Below, piece after piece: positions 7,796-16,811 of a stretch of DNA of 64,000 nucleotides; position 1 is the first letter of the stretch, and every line of letters begins with the position of its first letter. This stretch comes from Alphaproteobacteria bacterium (lineage in GTDB: Bacteria; Pseudomonadota; Alphaproteobacteria; SMXP01). The notes under the pieces were generated by a model. The model made no database searches, was not told where the DNA came from, and saw only the letters and a list, made by a program, of their open reading frames with translations. The stretch is taken from the NCBI GenBank assembly GCA_028285305.1, contig JANQPV010000077.1, positions 62,001-126,000 of the forward strand, in the 5' to 3' direction. Position numbers and translations under genes: made by a program.

Positions 7796-9001
7796 ATGGA
7801 CGCTTTCAATCCTTTGGACCCTCAGCTCGCGATCGATCCGTATTCAGCATACGCAAACCTTCGCAATGAAGAGCCGGTCCATATGTCCGCTCTGGGAGCG
7901 TATGTGCTGACGAGATACGAGGACGTGGCGACGCTGCTTTCCGACACGGAAACGTTTCAACATCAGTATGTTACTCAGCAAAAACTGAGAGCGGGTCCGG
8001 ATGTCGAGAAGCAGCCCTATTTCGATTATTTCCGTAGGATGATTTTTGTTTCCGACGATCCGGCCCATCGACGGTTACGGCTGCTCGTCAGTAAGGCTTT
8101 TACTATCAAGCGTGTCCAGGCGCTTCGCGCTCCAGCGGAGCAGATTGCGCGGGCATTGATGGAAGAAAAGGCTAAGGCACGACACATGGACTTCATTCAT
8201 GAGTTTACCCTGCCCTTTCCGCTCCGGGTGATCGGTACAATTCTTGGCATTCCGGAGGAAGACCACGAAACAATCGGCACCCACGCAACGGCTCTCAACC
8301 CAGTATTGGAGTTTCTGCCTATGGCGCCCGACGTCTTGGCTCGGGCCAACAGTGCTGTGGAGCTCTTGGCGGAGTACTTTACCGACTTGGCCGCGAAACG
8401 GCGCGCGGAACCCACTGACGATCTCTTTTCCGCTCTTGTTCACGCAACGGAAGATGGGGATACTCTGTCTGATGAGGAGTTGATCGCGAATGCGATCCTC
8501 CTTTATGTGGCCGGGCATGAGACCACGGCCGGTGGGACCGGTCTCGCGCTTCATTCTCTTCACAAAAACCCAGAACAGTGGCGATTGCTGAAAGAGAACC
8601 CCGAGAGGATACCGGCAGCCATTGAAGAGGTGTTGCGCTATGATACGCCCGGACAAGGAACGGCGAGAGTGGCGACAAAAGAGACCGAGTTTTCAGGTGT
8701 GCACATCCCTGAAGGCAGCATTCTTCTCGGTTATATCGGTGCGGCCAACCGTGACCCGGAGGTGTTTCCCGAACCCAACCGTCTCAACCTCGAGCGAGAC
8801 TTCAAGAAACTGCCCCGCCCTTTGACGTTTGGAGGCGGTGCCCATATGTGCATCGGTCGCTTGCTGGCCATGCAAGAGTTTGAAGTGGCACTGTCCCTTC
8901 TTTGCACAGAGTACCCCCAACTTGAGGTCGACGAAGCGGCTCTTGAGTTTCGCCCGACACCGCTTATGAGGGGATTGGAGCATCTGCCCGTGCACTGGTG
9001 A
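7796..9001 (+). CDS. Cytochrome P450 (second of two)
   Basis: 401 residues from ATG 7796, with GGAGG five bases upstream. The track start (TTG 7784) lies before that ribosome-binding site and is rejected. I-helix LLYVAGHETTAGG, K-helix EEVLRYDTPG, haem loop PLTFGGGAHMCIGRLLAMQE with the axial Cys. Soluble class I bacterial P450 expected to use ferredoxin partners not encoded here. It is divergent from the tetR-P450 pair across a shared operator, so the two P450s are probably co-induced. It converges with the frameshifted dioxygenase gene, with only five bases between the stop codons once the frame is restored. Confidence 0.95.
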   Translation: MDAFNPLDPQLAIDPYSAYANLRNEEPVHMSALGAYVLTRYEDVATLLSDTETFQHQYVTQQKLRAGPDVEKQPYFDYFRRMIFVSDDPAHRRLRLLVSKAFTIKRVQALRAPAEQIARALMEEKAKARHMDFIHEFTLPFPLRVIGTILGIPEEDHETIGTHATALNPVLEFLPMAPDVLARANSAVELLAEYFTDLAAKRRAEPTDDLFSALVHATEDGDTLSDEELIANAILLYVAGHETTAGGTGLALHSLHKNPEQWRLLKENPERIPAAIEEVLRYDTPGQGTARVATKETEFSGVHIPEGSILLGYIGAANRDPEVFPEPNRLNLERDFKKLPRPLTFGGGAHMCIGRLLAMQEFEVALSLLCTEYPQLEVDEAALEFRPTPLMRGLEHLPVHW

Positions 9002-9006
9002 AGCGG

Positions 9007-9796
9007 TTAAGCAATTCCCAGCTTAACGGAGGATTTCATACCATTCCCAACTCTTTCCGGCCGGATCCTCAAAGTGTTTGCGTCCGGATAACTGCGAATG
9101 ACAGGGTCGTTCTTGAACGTATACGGACAAGTACCGTAGGGCGCATAGTCGGCATGAGTTGCAAAAAACGTCCTTTGAGACCGCTTCATCGAAATAGAGT
9201 TGGGTGGTGAGTTGGCTTTCACCGGCCAAAAACACCTTCACATGGATATGCGGGATGCGCGGATCGTACCAACCGGGAAAGATGGTCTTGAAGGACACAA
9301 ATCCGTTTTCATCGGTGATTTGAGCGCCTCTTAGATAGGATTTTTGATTTGTCGGTTCGACGTGGGCATTGAGATCCCGGCTGCCGATGAGCCGCATTGT
9401 CTCAAGCGGTTTTCTGGCTAGGTCCTCTGGATAGGAACTATAGCGCCCGGCGGAATCGCAGTGCCAGATCTCCACAAGGGCATTTTCCACGGGAGTGCAG
9501 CCGCTCGCTCCGACCACCTGCAATGCCAAATCGTATTCAATGCCGGCGCGATCTTCCCTGATATCGCCGCGCACTGGGGCCTTCAGAAAATATGGACCTT
9601 CGGCTTGTTCCGGTGTGAGCACGCACAGATCGGAGGTCGATCCCAGAGCGTCGGAGATTTCCATGGCTTCGTTTTGGAATCGCGTGATTTGCCAACGAAA
9701 AAGGGAATTCCGGTTGGCGTACGCCGTTGCTGCAGCGGTCACTACCCCAGCGCTTCCCAGCAGAAAAGCTCTTCTCAACATCTGGTTCGTTCCCAT
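9007..9796 (-). pseudogene. Intradiol ring-cleavage dioxygenase-like protein, interrupted by a frameshift
   Basis: The track ORF 9023-9796 (257 aa) starts with a twin-arginine-like signal (LRRAFLLGSAG) and continues with family motifs: LTPEQAEGPYF, EIWHCDSAGRYSSY, and PGWYDPRIPHIHVKV with the Tyr and His-x-His iron ligands. After QLYFDEAVSKDVF the sequence turns into Cys/Arg-rich nonsense, while the overlapping ORF 9007-9222 carries the expected continuation (FATHADYAPYGTCPYTFKND). The switch falls at a run of six A on the plus strand (9163-9168); five would restore one ORF ending at 9007. All four predicted iron ligands are upstream of the break, but the last ~50 native residues are lost. 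Either a real mutation or a homopolymer error. The intact protein would be an exported Fe(III) catechol- or hydroxyquinol-type dioxygenase relative. Confidence 0.8.
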
Positions 9797-9984
9797 CCTA
9801 AATAGGGGTGTTGCCCATCTTCAATGATTGCACGGGGGTGTCAAGGCGTCGCCGCGCTAGGGAGTGCCCGTGAGCAGTCGTCTTTCGTTTCAACTTTAGG
9901 TGTTGCAGCGCCCAGAATTTGATGCTTTCATTTGAGCGACATTCTGGAGACGTCTTAACTGACACTAGAATTTGAGGGGGACAC

Positions 9985-11997
9985 ATGCGTAGACACTATC
10001 GAAAGCGCATTGGCAACTGCAAAGAAGATCATCGCAAGGAAAGTCATCGCGCCCACAAGAGTGTTCTTTCTTATGTGGTGATCATGGCGAGTTTGATCTG
10101 TGGTTTCGGCCAAACTTCAGCCAAGCCCCCATTGGATGTCTACGGTGCACTGCCCAGCGTCGAAGATTTTGCAATCTCTCCGGACGGGCAACGCTTTGCC
10201 TACTTGGTCAATGCTGAAGATGGCAGCGGATTGATCATAAGTGACTGGCATGGAAATCGAACAGGCACGCGTACGGATAACCTAAAGACACGCGGGATTG
10301 CGTTCAATGATAGCCGTTTCGTGATTCTGGGTGCATCTGATACCGCACGGTGGCATTACTTTCGAGGCCGGACAGAATATACTGGTGCTTTCTCTTACGA
10401 TTTTCAGAACAACAAGATTCGACAACTTCTCGCAGGCAACGAGTCTCTTTGGCCCGCTCAATCTGGATTGGGGCGGATCGCTGCGTATCAACAGGGATCG
10501 AGCGACGTCTATATGCCGGCTTATCTGGGCACGCCGCCCGCGAAGGCGAAATACGGCGTTATGAAAGTGAATTTGCAATCCGGAAAAGGACGCGTCCACG
10601 AACGCGGCAAATCAACCGCGACCGACTGGCTGGTCAATGTCGATGGATCCATAATCGCTCGGGAAGAATACAACGAAAAAACCAACCAGTATACGATTAG
10701 TGTGAAGAATGGAAATCAGTATAAAGAGATCTTCAGGCGCGAAGTTTCAATTCCCTACTTCTCCATCCATGGGCTGAACGGCAGCAAATCAGCAATCATC
10801 ATGTCGACAATGTCAGAAGACGGTGGGATCGGACCCCTATCTGAGTTGTCGTTTGACGGGAAGCTGTCTCCGATACGGTTCACATCAAAGGACTTCACAA
10901 TCGATAGATTGATCCTCGACCGAAATCGCACGGTGCTCGGCGCCCAGCTCTCTGGATTACTTCCCAGCTACGAGTTTTTCAATGATACTCTGGATAGAAA
11001 TGTGGCTCGGGTCCAAAACGTCTACGCCTCCGCCTCAACGACACTCGTCGATACAACGGACGACTTTAGCATCTTGATTTTCCTAATCCAAGGCGACGGC
11101 GTTGCCCCCGCCTACTATCGCTTTGATGCTGCTGCCAACCAATTAGCCAGAATCGTTGGTGTGTATGCGGATATAGAGGACAAAGACGTCGCGAACGTCA
11201 GCACAGTCGAGTATCGCGCACGGGATGGCCTGAAGATCACCGCGATCGTTACTCGCCCAAGGAATTGGACGAAAGGAAAAGCCTATCCCACAATCATGTT
11301 ACCCCATGGCGGTCCGGCCACTTACGATGCGGTCGGGTTCGATTGGCTGGCCCAATCCTTCGCGAGCAGAGGTTATCTGGTCATGCAGCCCAACTTTAGG
11401 GGATCGTGGGGATTTGGCAACGCGTTCATGCAGTCCGGATACGGAGAGTGGGGGCGCGGCTCGATGCAACACGACATCACGGACGGACTGAAACGGCTTA
11501 TCGAAATGGGATGGACCGATCCCAATCGAGTCTGCATTATTGGTGCAAGCTACGGAGGGTATGCAGCACTTGCCGGCGGCGCCTTTACTCCGGATTTGTA
11601 TGCGTGCATCGGTGCCATTGCGCCTGTGTCAGACTTGCCTCGCATGATCTATGATGAGGTATATGTCCGAGGCCGCGACAACTGGGTGGTCGAGTACTGG
11701 AAACAGTTGATTGGCGACCCGCGGGCAGAACGCAGCCGATTGAATCAGATTTCTCCAGCGAAGAACGCTAGTTCTTTCAAGGCACCTGTTCTCCTTCTGC
11801 ACGGCAGCGATGATACCGTGGTGCCCTACAGGCACAGCCAGCTCATGGAATCAGCGCTCAGGCAGGAAGGAAAGACCGTCAAACTCGTGCGGCTGAAGGG
11901 CGAAGACCACTGGCTCTCGCTCAGTGAAACACGCACACAGACTTTGAAGGAGCTGCACAAGTTTGTAGGAGTCTCTATCGGTCCAGGAATACCTTAG
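9985..11997 (+). CDS. Secreted S9-family (prolyl oligopeptidase-type) serine peptidase
   Basis: 670 residues from ATG 9985 with GAGGGGGACAC upstream. A long basic N-terminus precedes a hydrophobic signal (VLSYVVIMASLICGFGQTSA), so export to the periplasm or beyond is likely. Residues ~40-380 form the beta-propeller-like region (SVEDFAISPDGQRFAYLVN), and the C-terminal alpha/beta-hydrolase holds the triad: Ser522 in GASYGGYAAL, Asp609/610 in HGSDDTVVP and His642 in GEDHWLS. The motif set and propeller-first order fit S9C acylaminoacyl peptidases. It cleaves short peptides after specific residues. It stands alone, and the 188-nt upstream gap shows nothing else I can name. Confidence 0.93.
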   Translation: MRRHYRKRIGNCKEDHRKESHRAHKSVLSYVVIMASLICGFGQTSAKPPLDVYGALPSVEDFAISPDGQRFAYLVNAEDGSGLIISDWHGNRTGTRTDNLKTRGIAFNDSRFVILGASDTARWHYFRGRTEYTGAFSYDFQNNKIRQLLAGNESLWPAQSGLGRIAAYQQGSSDVYMPAYLGTPPAKAKYGVMKVNLQSGKGRVHERGKSTATDWLVNVDGSIIAREEYNEKTNQYTISVKNGNQYKEIFRREVSIPYFSIHGLNGSKSAIIMSTMSEDGGIGPLSELSFDGKLSPIRFTSKDFTIDRLILDRNRTVLGAQLSGLLPSYEFFNDTLDRNVARVQNVYASASTTLVDTTDDFSILIFLIQGDGVAPAYYRFDAAANQLARIVGVYADIEDKDVANVSTVEYRARDGLKITAIVTRPRNWTKGKAYPTIMLPHGGPATYDAVGFDWLAQSFASRGYLVMQPNFRGSWGFGNAFMQSGYGEWGRGSMQHDITDGLKRLIEMGWTDPNRVCIIGASYGGYAALAGGAFTPDLYACIGAIAPVSDLPRMIYDEVYVRGRDNWVVEYWKQLIGDPRAERSRLNQISPAKNASSFKAPVLLLHGSDDTVVPYRHSQLMESALRQEGKTVKLVRLKGEDHWLSLSETRTQTLKELHKFVGVSIGPGIP

Positions 11998-12165
11998 GGC
12001 GTTTCTGGAGCCGGAGGTAAACCTCTAACTCTCGCTGTAGGTCGCTGTAGGCTGCAGAGAGCCATGTTTTAGTTCCCTGCGGCACTTGCGTCTCGTCCTT
12101 TGAGTTTAGGAAGCGCGCTTAGGCCGAGAAACTCGAAAATCGCCGTGTCCGAACACTGGAGCCAC

Positions 12166-12450
12166 CTAACGGATCGGCCCCTCAAAGGTGTCATTGAAAT
12201 ATCCATAGATGGCTGCGGGCGGCACGATCGCCCCAAGTGCCAAACACAAGGTCGTAACGGTCCTCGGAAAATACCCAGCACCGAAGGACAGGTCGATGAG
12301 GAGAACGGCCATAAAGATCGGTGGCACGCTCAAGACATTGAAGAAATAATACTGAATACTGACGAAAAGAATGATTGCCAGTGCGACGATACGGAGAGTA
12401 GGTGCCAGGGTCTCCAGGTCTTCATTCCGTTGAAGCGAAGTTTGCCTATT
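12166..12450 (-). CDS. Possible small membrane protein lacking a recognisable start codon
   Basis: Not in the ORF track. Downstream of the SDR stop (12461) on the same strand, after a strong GGAGGAAAA, one frame stays open for about 94 codons to the stop at 12166. It reads as a credible membrane protein: a polar start (RQTSLQRNEDLETLAP), a hydrophobic helix (LRIVALAIILFVSIQYYFF), a second (PPIFMAVLLIDLSFGAGYF) and a third (TTLCLALGAIVPPAAIYGYF). No ATG, GTG or TTG occurs in frame between the ribosome-binding site and the first helix; the codon at the expected place reads AAT-AGG, and a single G insertion would make ATG-AGG in the right frame. So it may be a gene with a lost start, a sequencing error, or chance. 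If it is not a gene, 11998-12460 is a 463-base gap with nothing else I can name. Confidence 0.4.
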   Translation of the reverse strand, partial: NRQTSLQRNEDLETLAPTLRIVALAIILFVSIQYYFFNVLSVPPIFMAVLLIDLSFGAGYFPRTVTTLCLALGAIVPPAAIYGYFNDTFEGPIR

Positions 12451-12460
12451 TTTCCTCCGA

Positions 12461-13285
12461 TCACCGCTTTCGCATCTTCGGTGTGGCCCCCTTGATAATC
12501 TGATCGATCATGCCCTGGGGAGCGATACGTCTGACGAGGGAGATGATCTTTGCCCGGTCCATTGGATAACGCAGTTTGCGTCTCTTGCTTTGGATGACTT
12601 CGTCGATCTTGTCCGCCACCATTTGAGGCGTCAACTTGCTTTCACGCGTGTCTTTTCCCATCATTTCCGCCATTTTGTGGGAGAGTGAGTCCGGCCCTGC
12701 GCCTGACGCCATCTTGAGATGATCCCCCGTGGACGGACGATCCATACGCATTGCAACGGGCTGCATAATGACGACATCAATGTTGTAGGGTTTCATTTCG
12801 TGATAAAGGGCTTCGCTAAAGGCTTCGAGAGCAAACTTGGACGATGTGTAGCTGGATAGATAGGGGACCGCCAAAAGACCGCCTAAAGAGCTCATTGTTA
12901 GAATGAGTCCCCCTGACTGGTTCTTCATCGAAGGGATGACTTGCCTGCAGATGTTGGCGAGACCGAGCACATTGATGTCGTAGACGCGTGAAACCTCTTC
13001 CAGGGACGTTTCTTCGACCGTTCCCAAGATCATTTCATTTACGCAGTTCACAACCGCATCAATACGCCCCATCTTTTCAATCGCCTTATCGATACAAGCT
13101 TTTACTGATGCCTCGTCCACTACGTCCATCGGCAGCATGGGGAAGGAATAGACCCCTTCATCCGTGGGCGGTGACCGCATGGTGCCACAAACAGTCATGC
13201 CGTTCGATTGCAGGGTTTCAGCGACGATCTGACCGAGACCACCCGATGCGCCACAAACCAGGATACGTTTCGATGCGCTTGCCAT
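12461..13285 (-). CDS. Short-chain dehydrogenase/reductase
   Basis: 274 residues from ATG 13285, which follows GGAGGAGCAA; the track start at 13300 precedes that site. N-terminal Rossmann nucleotide motif ILVCGASGGLGQIVAETL, then NCVNEMILG in place of the usual NNAG, catalytic Ser in MSSLGGL and YTSSK as the YxxxK pair. Classical SDR with NAD(P)-dependent oxidoreductase activity on an alcohol or ketone. The C-terminal ~80 residues (VADKIDEVIQSKRRKLRYPM) resemble SDRs acting on lipids or sterols; that is a weak hint. It is expressed from its own consensus-like promoter embedded in a long inverted repeat at 13369-13418. Confidence 0.9.
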   Translation of the reverse strand: MASASKRILVCGASGGLGQIVAETLQSNGMTVCGTMRSPPTDEGVYSFPMLPMDVVDEASVKACIDKAIEKMGRIDAVVNCVNEMILGTVEETSLEEVSRVYDINVLGLANICRQVIPSMKNQSGGLILTMSSLGGLLAVPYLSSYTSSKFALEAFSEALYHEMKPYNIDVVIMQPVAMRMDRPSTGDHLKMASGAGPDSLSHKMAEMMGKDTRESKLTPQMVADKIDEVIQSKRRKLRYPMDRAKIISLVRRIAPQGMIDQIIKGATPKMRKR

Positions 13286-13364
13286 TTGCTCCTCCGGCAA
13301 TCCGATGCTTGTTCGTTGCCCACCGGCTGTACGATGTCTTCAACTAAGACTAATTATGCGATGC

Positions 13365-13393
13365 ATCGTACTTAGCTATTTTAATTATGTCAA
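13365..13393 (-). promoter_or_regulatory. Sigma70-type promoter of the SDR gene
   Basis: On the minus strand TTGACA (13393-13388) is followed after exactly 17 bp by TACGAT (13370-13365), 4 of 6 matches to TATAAT. It lies about 80 nt upstream of the SDR ATG. The -35 is in the loop and right edge of the large inverted repeat, and the -10 abuts the outer end of its other arm. Confidence 0.6.
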
Positions 13394-13418
13394 TCTACAT
13401 AATTAAAATAGCTAAGTA
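13369..13418. repeat. Perfect 22-bp inverted repeat with 6-bp loop over the SDR promoter
   Basis: The arm beginning TACTTAGCTATTTTAATT is matched exactly, base for base over 22 nt, by the arm ending AATTAAAATAGCTAAGTA, with CAATCT between. It is AT-rich with no GC clamp or T-tract, so it does not look like an intrinsic terminator. A second 10-bp palindrome, CGATGCATCG (13359-13368), abuts it. Overlap with the -35/-10 of the SDR promoter argues for an operator, probably for two regulator dimers. No regulator gene is adjacent. Confidence 0.65.
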
Positions 13419-13554
13419 TGCCTAGGTGCGTCATTTGAGGATTACGTGTGGAGATCTGTCTGCTCCGGCCGATAAGGCAGAGCATTTCGCCGATGGGTGC
13501 GGCGGTCGTCAGTATGAACTCTTTCTAATGTAAGGGGGTATGCGGACTAAAATG

Positions 13555-13974
13555 TCAATCTTTTTGGATGCGTGTCCCTCGCGGCACCAAGCGGTGCGTC
13601 TTGATCTTCCACTCCCCACTTATACGGACCATCTTGGTTTCGTAGGTCGCCCAAAGCGTGAGGGTCGTGTCCGGAGCATCTTTCATATAGTGCAACGCTT
13701 GGACATCGGTCCGGCAGTTGGCGGTATCGCCGTCCACGGTTGCTAACTGTGGCGCCATCATGTGCTGGGTGGCGCCGAATTGTTCCAGGGCGCCAACGAC
13801 ATGGTCCCGCCAGGCGTCTGCGCCTTTGATCGGTTCCGGCGTGAAATCAAACACCTCTACATCGTCGGCAAAGCATGAGCGATACAGGTCCATATCGCGC
13901 TCATCCACGCCCTTTGCGTAGCGCAGCATCACGTCCATCAAGGCGATACGGTCTTCGGCGTATTGGTTCGACAT
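13555..13974 (-). CDS. SnoaL/NTF2-like protein
   Basis: 139 residues. The small alpha+beta barrel family is recognisable from an N-terminal helix (DRIALMDVMLRYAKGVDERD), LYRSCFADDVEVFDF, and a C-terminal sheet strand pattern ending GEWKIKTHRLVPRGTRIQ. Members include polyketide cyclases, ketosteroid isomerase-like and dehydratase-like enzymes, and many of unknown function; no catalytic residue lets me choose. It is upstream of the SDR on the same strand, but the operator-like repeat and promoter between them argue for separate transcription. It is divergent from the hybrid kinase at 14.2 kb, across a 219-nt gap. Confidence 0.85.
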   Translation of the reverse strand: MSNQYAEDRIALMDVMLRYAKGVDERDMDLYRSCFADDVEVFDFTPEPIKGADAWRDHVVGALEQFGATQHMMAPQLATVDGDTANCRTDVQALHYMKDAPDTTLTLWATYETKMVRISGEWKIKTHRLVPRGTRIQKD

Positions 13975-14193
13975 GAGATCCCTCCTCTAATTGCATGCCT
14001 TCGGCCCTTCGTGCGGCTTAGGTGAACAGTAGCTTGCCCAAGAGGCTTTTGGAACCTGTCGTGACGGAGGCATGAAGAATCTGCCTCCCGCCCAATCTGT
14101 TGGCCTGCTTGCGCGTCATTCCCTCCCCGTGATCTAACCGGTAAACGCGTACGGGGGTCGATACCCTCAAGGGAGAGTTTTGAGGCGACAGAT

Positions 14194-15993
14194 ATGACGA
14201 GCGATCGGGAATTGGCCCGGCACAGTCTGCGGATGCTGTTCGCGCGCAACCATGTGGCCAGCTATATGCACGTGTTTGTGGCGGCGCTGGTGGCGTTTGT
14301 CATGACGTCCTCGGAAACCGTGCCGCTATGGCGGGGCCTCTTGTTTGTTGCGGGGCTCGCGGCCATCCTCACTTTTCAGATCCGGCTTGCGTCCCGGAAT
14401 GTTCAGCGGGACTGGAGCGATGCGGAATTCCTTCGTGTTAGACGCCAATTCGATGCCTCGGCGATTGGAGTCGGCGCCCTTTGGGGCTTCTGCAGCTTCT
14501 TTTTGTTTCCAAGCGGAGATCCGGAGCGGCAACTCTTTCTCACGTTCGTGATTGGCGGCATGTGTCTGAGTGCTGTCGGTACCCAAGGGATGAGCCTGAG
14601 AACCTGCTATTCTTCCATCATCCCCGGACTGTCTCCCCTGGCCTTAAGGTATGTCCTGGAAGGAGGTTTGAACAATTGGCTGTCGGGTTTTCTTTTGTTT
14701 TGTTTCCTCGTCGTGATCGTGGCCTTGGCCCGCAAAATAAACGACTTTATGCTGCAGGCCTTCCGTCTACAGATGGAAAAAGACGACTTGCTTGAGGATC
14801 TACACGAGCAAGCGGAGGCCCTTCAATCAGCGCGCTCCGACGCCGATGAGGCCAACCTTGCGAAATCCAGGTTCTTGGCCCAGGCAAGTCACGACTTGCG
14901 GCAACCCCTGCACGCGATCAGCCTGTTCGTCGAGTCTTTGCCCAACGCAAAGTCCGAGACGGAGCGCCAAGACATCATGAGCCGCGTGCGGCAATCGCTT
15001 GATGTATTGACGAAATTGTTCGATTCCCTTTTGGATGTCACGCTCTTGGACACGGGCGGTATCGAAGTGAAACGCCAAGTCTTTCGGCCAAGTGATCTCA
15101 TTGCGGAACTTGAACGGGATTTCGAACTTGTGGCGCAAGCCTGTCAGGTGGAATTGCGGACGGTACGGTCCAGCGCGGCCGTGGAAAGCGACCCAGTGCT
15201 TGTGCGGCGCATGCTGCAGAATCTTATTTCCAATGCGATACGCCACGCGGAGGGGGGCCGCGTGCTCATCGGTTGTCGGAGACGCGGGGAGAGCCTTTCC
15301 ATCCAAGTGGCCGATAATGGACCTGGCATCGCCGCGGAGGATCAGAAGCGCATATTTACGGAATTCACGCGTCTTGACGCCTCGAGAATGGGCGCCGGTG
15401 CAAGCCCAGGTCTCGGGCTTGGTTTGTCGATCGTCAAACGCGTGGCCGATGAACTTGATTTGTCCGTGCACCTGCAATCGAAGGTGGGCCGAGGATCTCT
15501 CTTTTCTATTGACGGATTCTCTCTCGCCTCACCCGACCATCTTGAACCGATTGTCCGTTTCCAGGAAGCGACAAGCGGCTTTGGCGGGGCACATGTGTTC
15601 GTCCTTGACGATGATCCAGAGACGCTTGAGGCAACCAAACTCTTGCTCACACGCTGGGGGTGCCGTGTCTCCGCCTCTCAGGATTGGACGGATCTGCTCA
15701 AGGCTGCGCCCGATGTGATTGTCTGCGACTTTGAGATCAGCCCGGAGATGACCGGCCTTGATGTTCTTGATCGCTGGGCGGACGAAAAAGGCCCGCAGCC
15801 TCCGGTCATCATGATTTCAGGTCACTCGTCCCAAGAGTTAGAGGTGGCCGCACACGATCGCGGGTTTCCTCTTTTGCACAAACCGATCCGGCCTGTGCAA
15901 CTGCGGTCAGCGCTGCTCAATGCTCTCTCATCCTCACGTGAATCCACGGCTTGCGGCGAAAGACGCGGCCGCCGAGCGCGTACTCACATTTAA
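14194..15993 (+). CDS. Membrane hybrid histidine kinase with C-terminal receiver
   Basis: 599 residues. About six hydrophobic segments in residues 1-190 ([37 protein letters not shown]) form a membrane sensor without a large periplasmic loop. A coiled-coil linker ([20 protein letters not shown]) leads to the phosphoacceptor helix [18 protein letters not shown] with His233, N-box [13 protein letters not shown]1 VADNGPGIA and G2 [12 protein letters not shown] receiver follows ([16 protein letters not shown]), with its likely phosphoacceptor Asp512 in VIVCDFEIS and HKPIRP as the Lys site. The [11 protein letters not shown] type commonly works with LuxR-type regulators, and one is encoded convergently with its 3' end overlapping this gene by 60 nt, so they are a likely pair. 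Confidence 0.92.
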   Translation: MTSDRELARHSLRMLFARNHVASYMHVFVAALVAFVMTSSETVPLWRGLLFVAGLAAILTFQIRLASRNVQRDWSDAEFLRVRRQFDASAIGVGALWGFCSFFLFPSGDPERQLFLTFVIGGMCLSAVGTQGMSLRTCYSSIIPGLSPLALRYVLEGGLNNWLSGFLLFCFLVVIVALARKINDFMLQAFRLQMEKDDLLEDLHEQAEALQSARSDADEANLAKSRFLAQASHDLRQPLHAISLFVESLPNAKSETERQDIMSRVRQSLDVLTKLFDSLLDVTLLDTGGIEVKRQVFRPSDLIAELERDFELVAQACQVELRTVRSSAAVESDPVLVRRMLQNLISNAIRHAEGGRVLIGCRRRGESLSIQVADNGPGIAAEDQKRIFTEFTRLDASRMGAGASPGLGLGLSIVKRVADELDLSVHLQSKVGRGSLFSIDGFSLASPDHLEPIVRFQEATSGFGGAHVFVLDDDPETLEATKLLLTRWGCRVSASQDWTDLLKAAPDVIVCDFEISPEMTGLDVLDRWADEKGPQPPVIMISGHSSQELEVAAHDRGFPLLHKPIRPVQLRSALLNALSSSRESTACGERRGRRARTHI

Positions 15994-16560
15994 TACTTTG
16001 AGTAGTGCTGAGACGTGAATCCGGACAGTATACGGAGATATGTCGAGCTCGCGAGCAATTTCCTTATTGGACAATCCACGGGAGATGTAACGCAGGACTT
16101 CGAGCTGGCGCGGTGTAAGCAAAGCGAAAACATCCTCGCCGACCTCGGTGCGTCCGACCGGACCTGTGGCTCTGAGGACCACCGTCTCGCCATCCATTAC
16201 CGCCAAAAAGGCGGCGGACATATCATCTGGACGCGCTGTTTTTGAGATAAATCCATTAGCGCCATCGTTCATAATACTGTCGATCAACTCGTTGTCGTGG
16301 ACCATCGACACCACCACGATCGGTGTGAGCGGTAACTTACGGCGAAGGGCAACGAAGTCTCGGCCCGCATCAAAACCTGGAAACACAAGGTCAAGCAGCA
16401 CAAGATCGGGCGCGTGTTCGGATCTCAGAGCATCAAGCGCCCTTGCAAGGCCCGCCTGATCACCGACTTCTGTGATTTCGGCGCCTTCGAAGAGATTGCG
16501 CAGCATAACCGACATGCCGCTGCGAAACACCGGGTGATCGTCCACCAGCACGATTTTCAT
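15934..16560 (-). CDS. LuxR/NarL-family response regulator
   Basis: 208 residues from ATG 16560 ([16 protein letters not shown]), with GGGAGGG upstream. The 64-residue track extension is not homologous and is dropped. Receiver with acidic pair DD at 7-8, phosphoacceptor Asp57 ([12 protein letters not shown]), and the Lys site in [10 protein letters not shown]. The C-terminal LuxR helix-turn-helix is [20 protein letters not shown] ... [20 protein letters not shown]. The last 20 codons run antisense to the end of the hybrid kinase gene. Candidate targets are its own divergent neighbour, the VWA gene, whose upstream region contains a dyad at 16717-16741. Confidence 0.92.
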   Translation of the reverse strand: MKIVLVDDHPVFRSGMSVMLRNLFEGAEITEVGDQAGLARALDALRSEHAPDLVLLDLVFPGFDAGRDFVALRRKLPLTPIVVVSMVHDNELIDSIMNDGANGFISKTARPDDMSAAFLAVMDGETVVLRATGPVGRTEVGEDVFALLTPRQLEVLRYISRGLSNKEIARELDISPYTVRIHVSALLKVLNVSTRSAAASFAASRGFT

Positions 16561-16716
16561 ATCGTCGAACCCTCCCGGGTCCCACACTACATGATTTCGT
16601 ACGCCCAATGTCGGATTCACGCGAAAGCAACCTTCATAAGACTTTCGTCTTCGCTTCTCCTCACCAAAGCGAATAAAACCGCGCCCGTACAAGTAGGACG
16701 GATGTGCTACCCGTGC

Positions 16717-16741
16717 GCCTAGTACATCTGTACAACTAGGC
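16717..16741. promoter_or_regulatory. Dyad between the LuxR-type regulator and the VWA gene
   Basis: GCCTAGT and ACTAGGC, exact reverse complements, separated by 11 bases (ACATCTGTACA). It lies 70 nt upstream of the VWA start and about 157 nt upstream of the regulator start. LuxR/NarL-type regulators bind short inverted heptamers of this kind, so it is a plausible site, but only one copy is visible. Confidence 0.35.
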
Positions 16742-16811
16742 CCGACTGCCAAAATGGAAGAGTCTTTTTGGGATTCGGCAGCTCGAAGTGGCTGTCTGAC
16801 GGGAGGAACTC

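Noticed and set aside
8075-8656. 193-aa minus-strand ORF
   Set aside because: Antisense to the second P450 and has no recognisable motif.
12100-12495. 131-aa plus-strand ORF in the gap after the S9 peptidase
   Set aside because: Polar, without fold hints, and antisense to the more convincing hydrophobic frame at 12166-12450.
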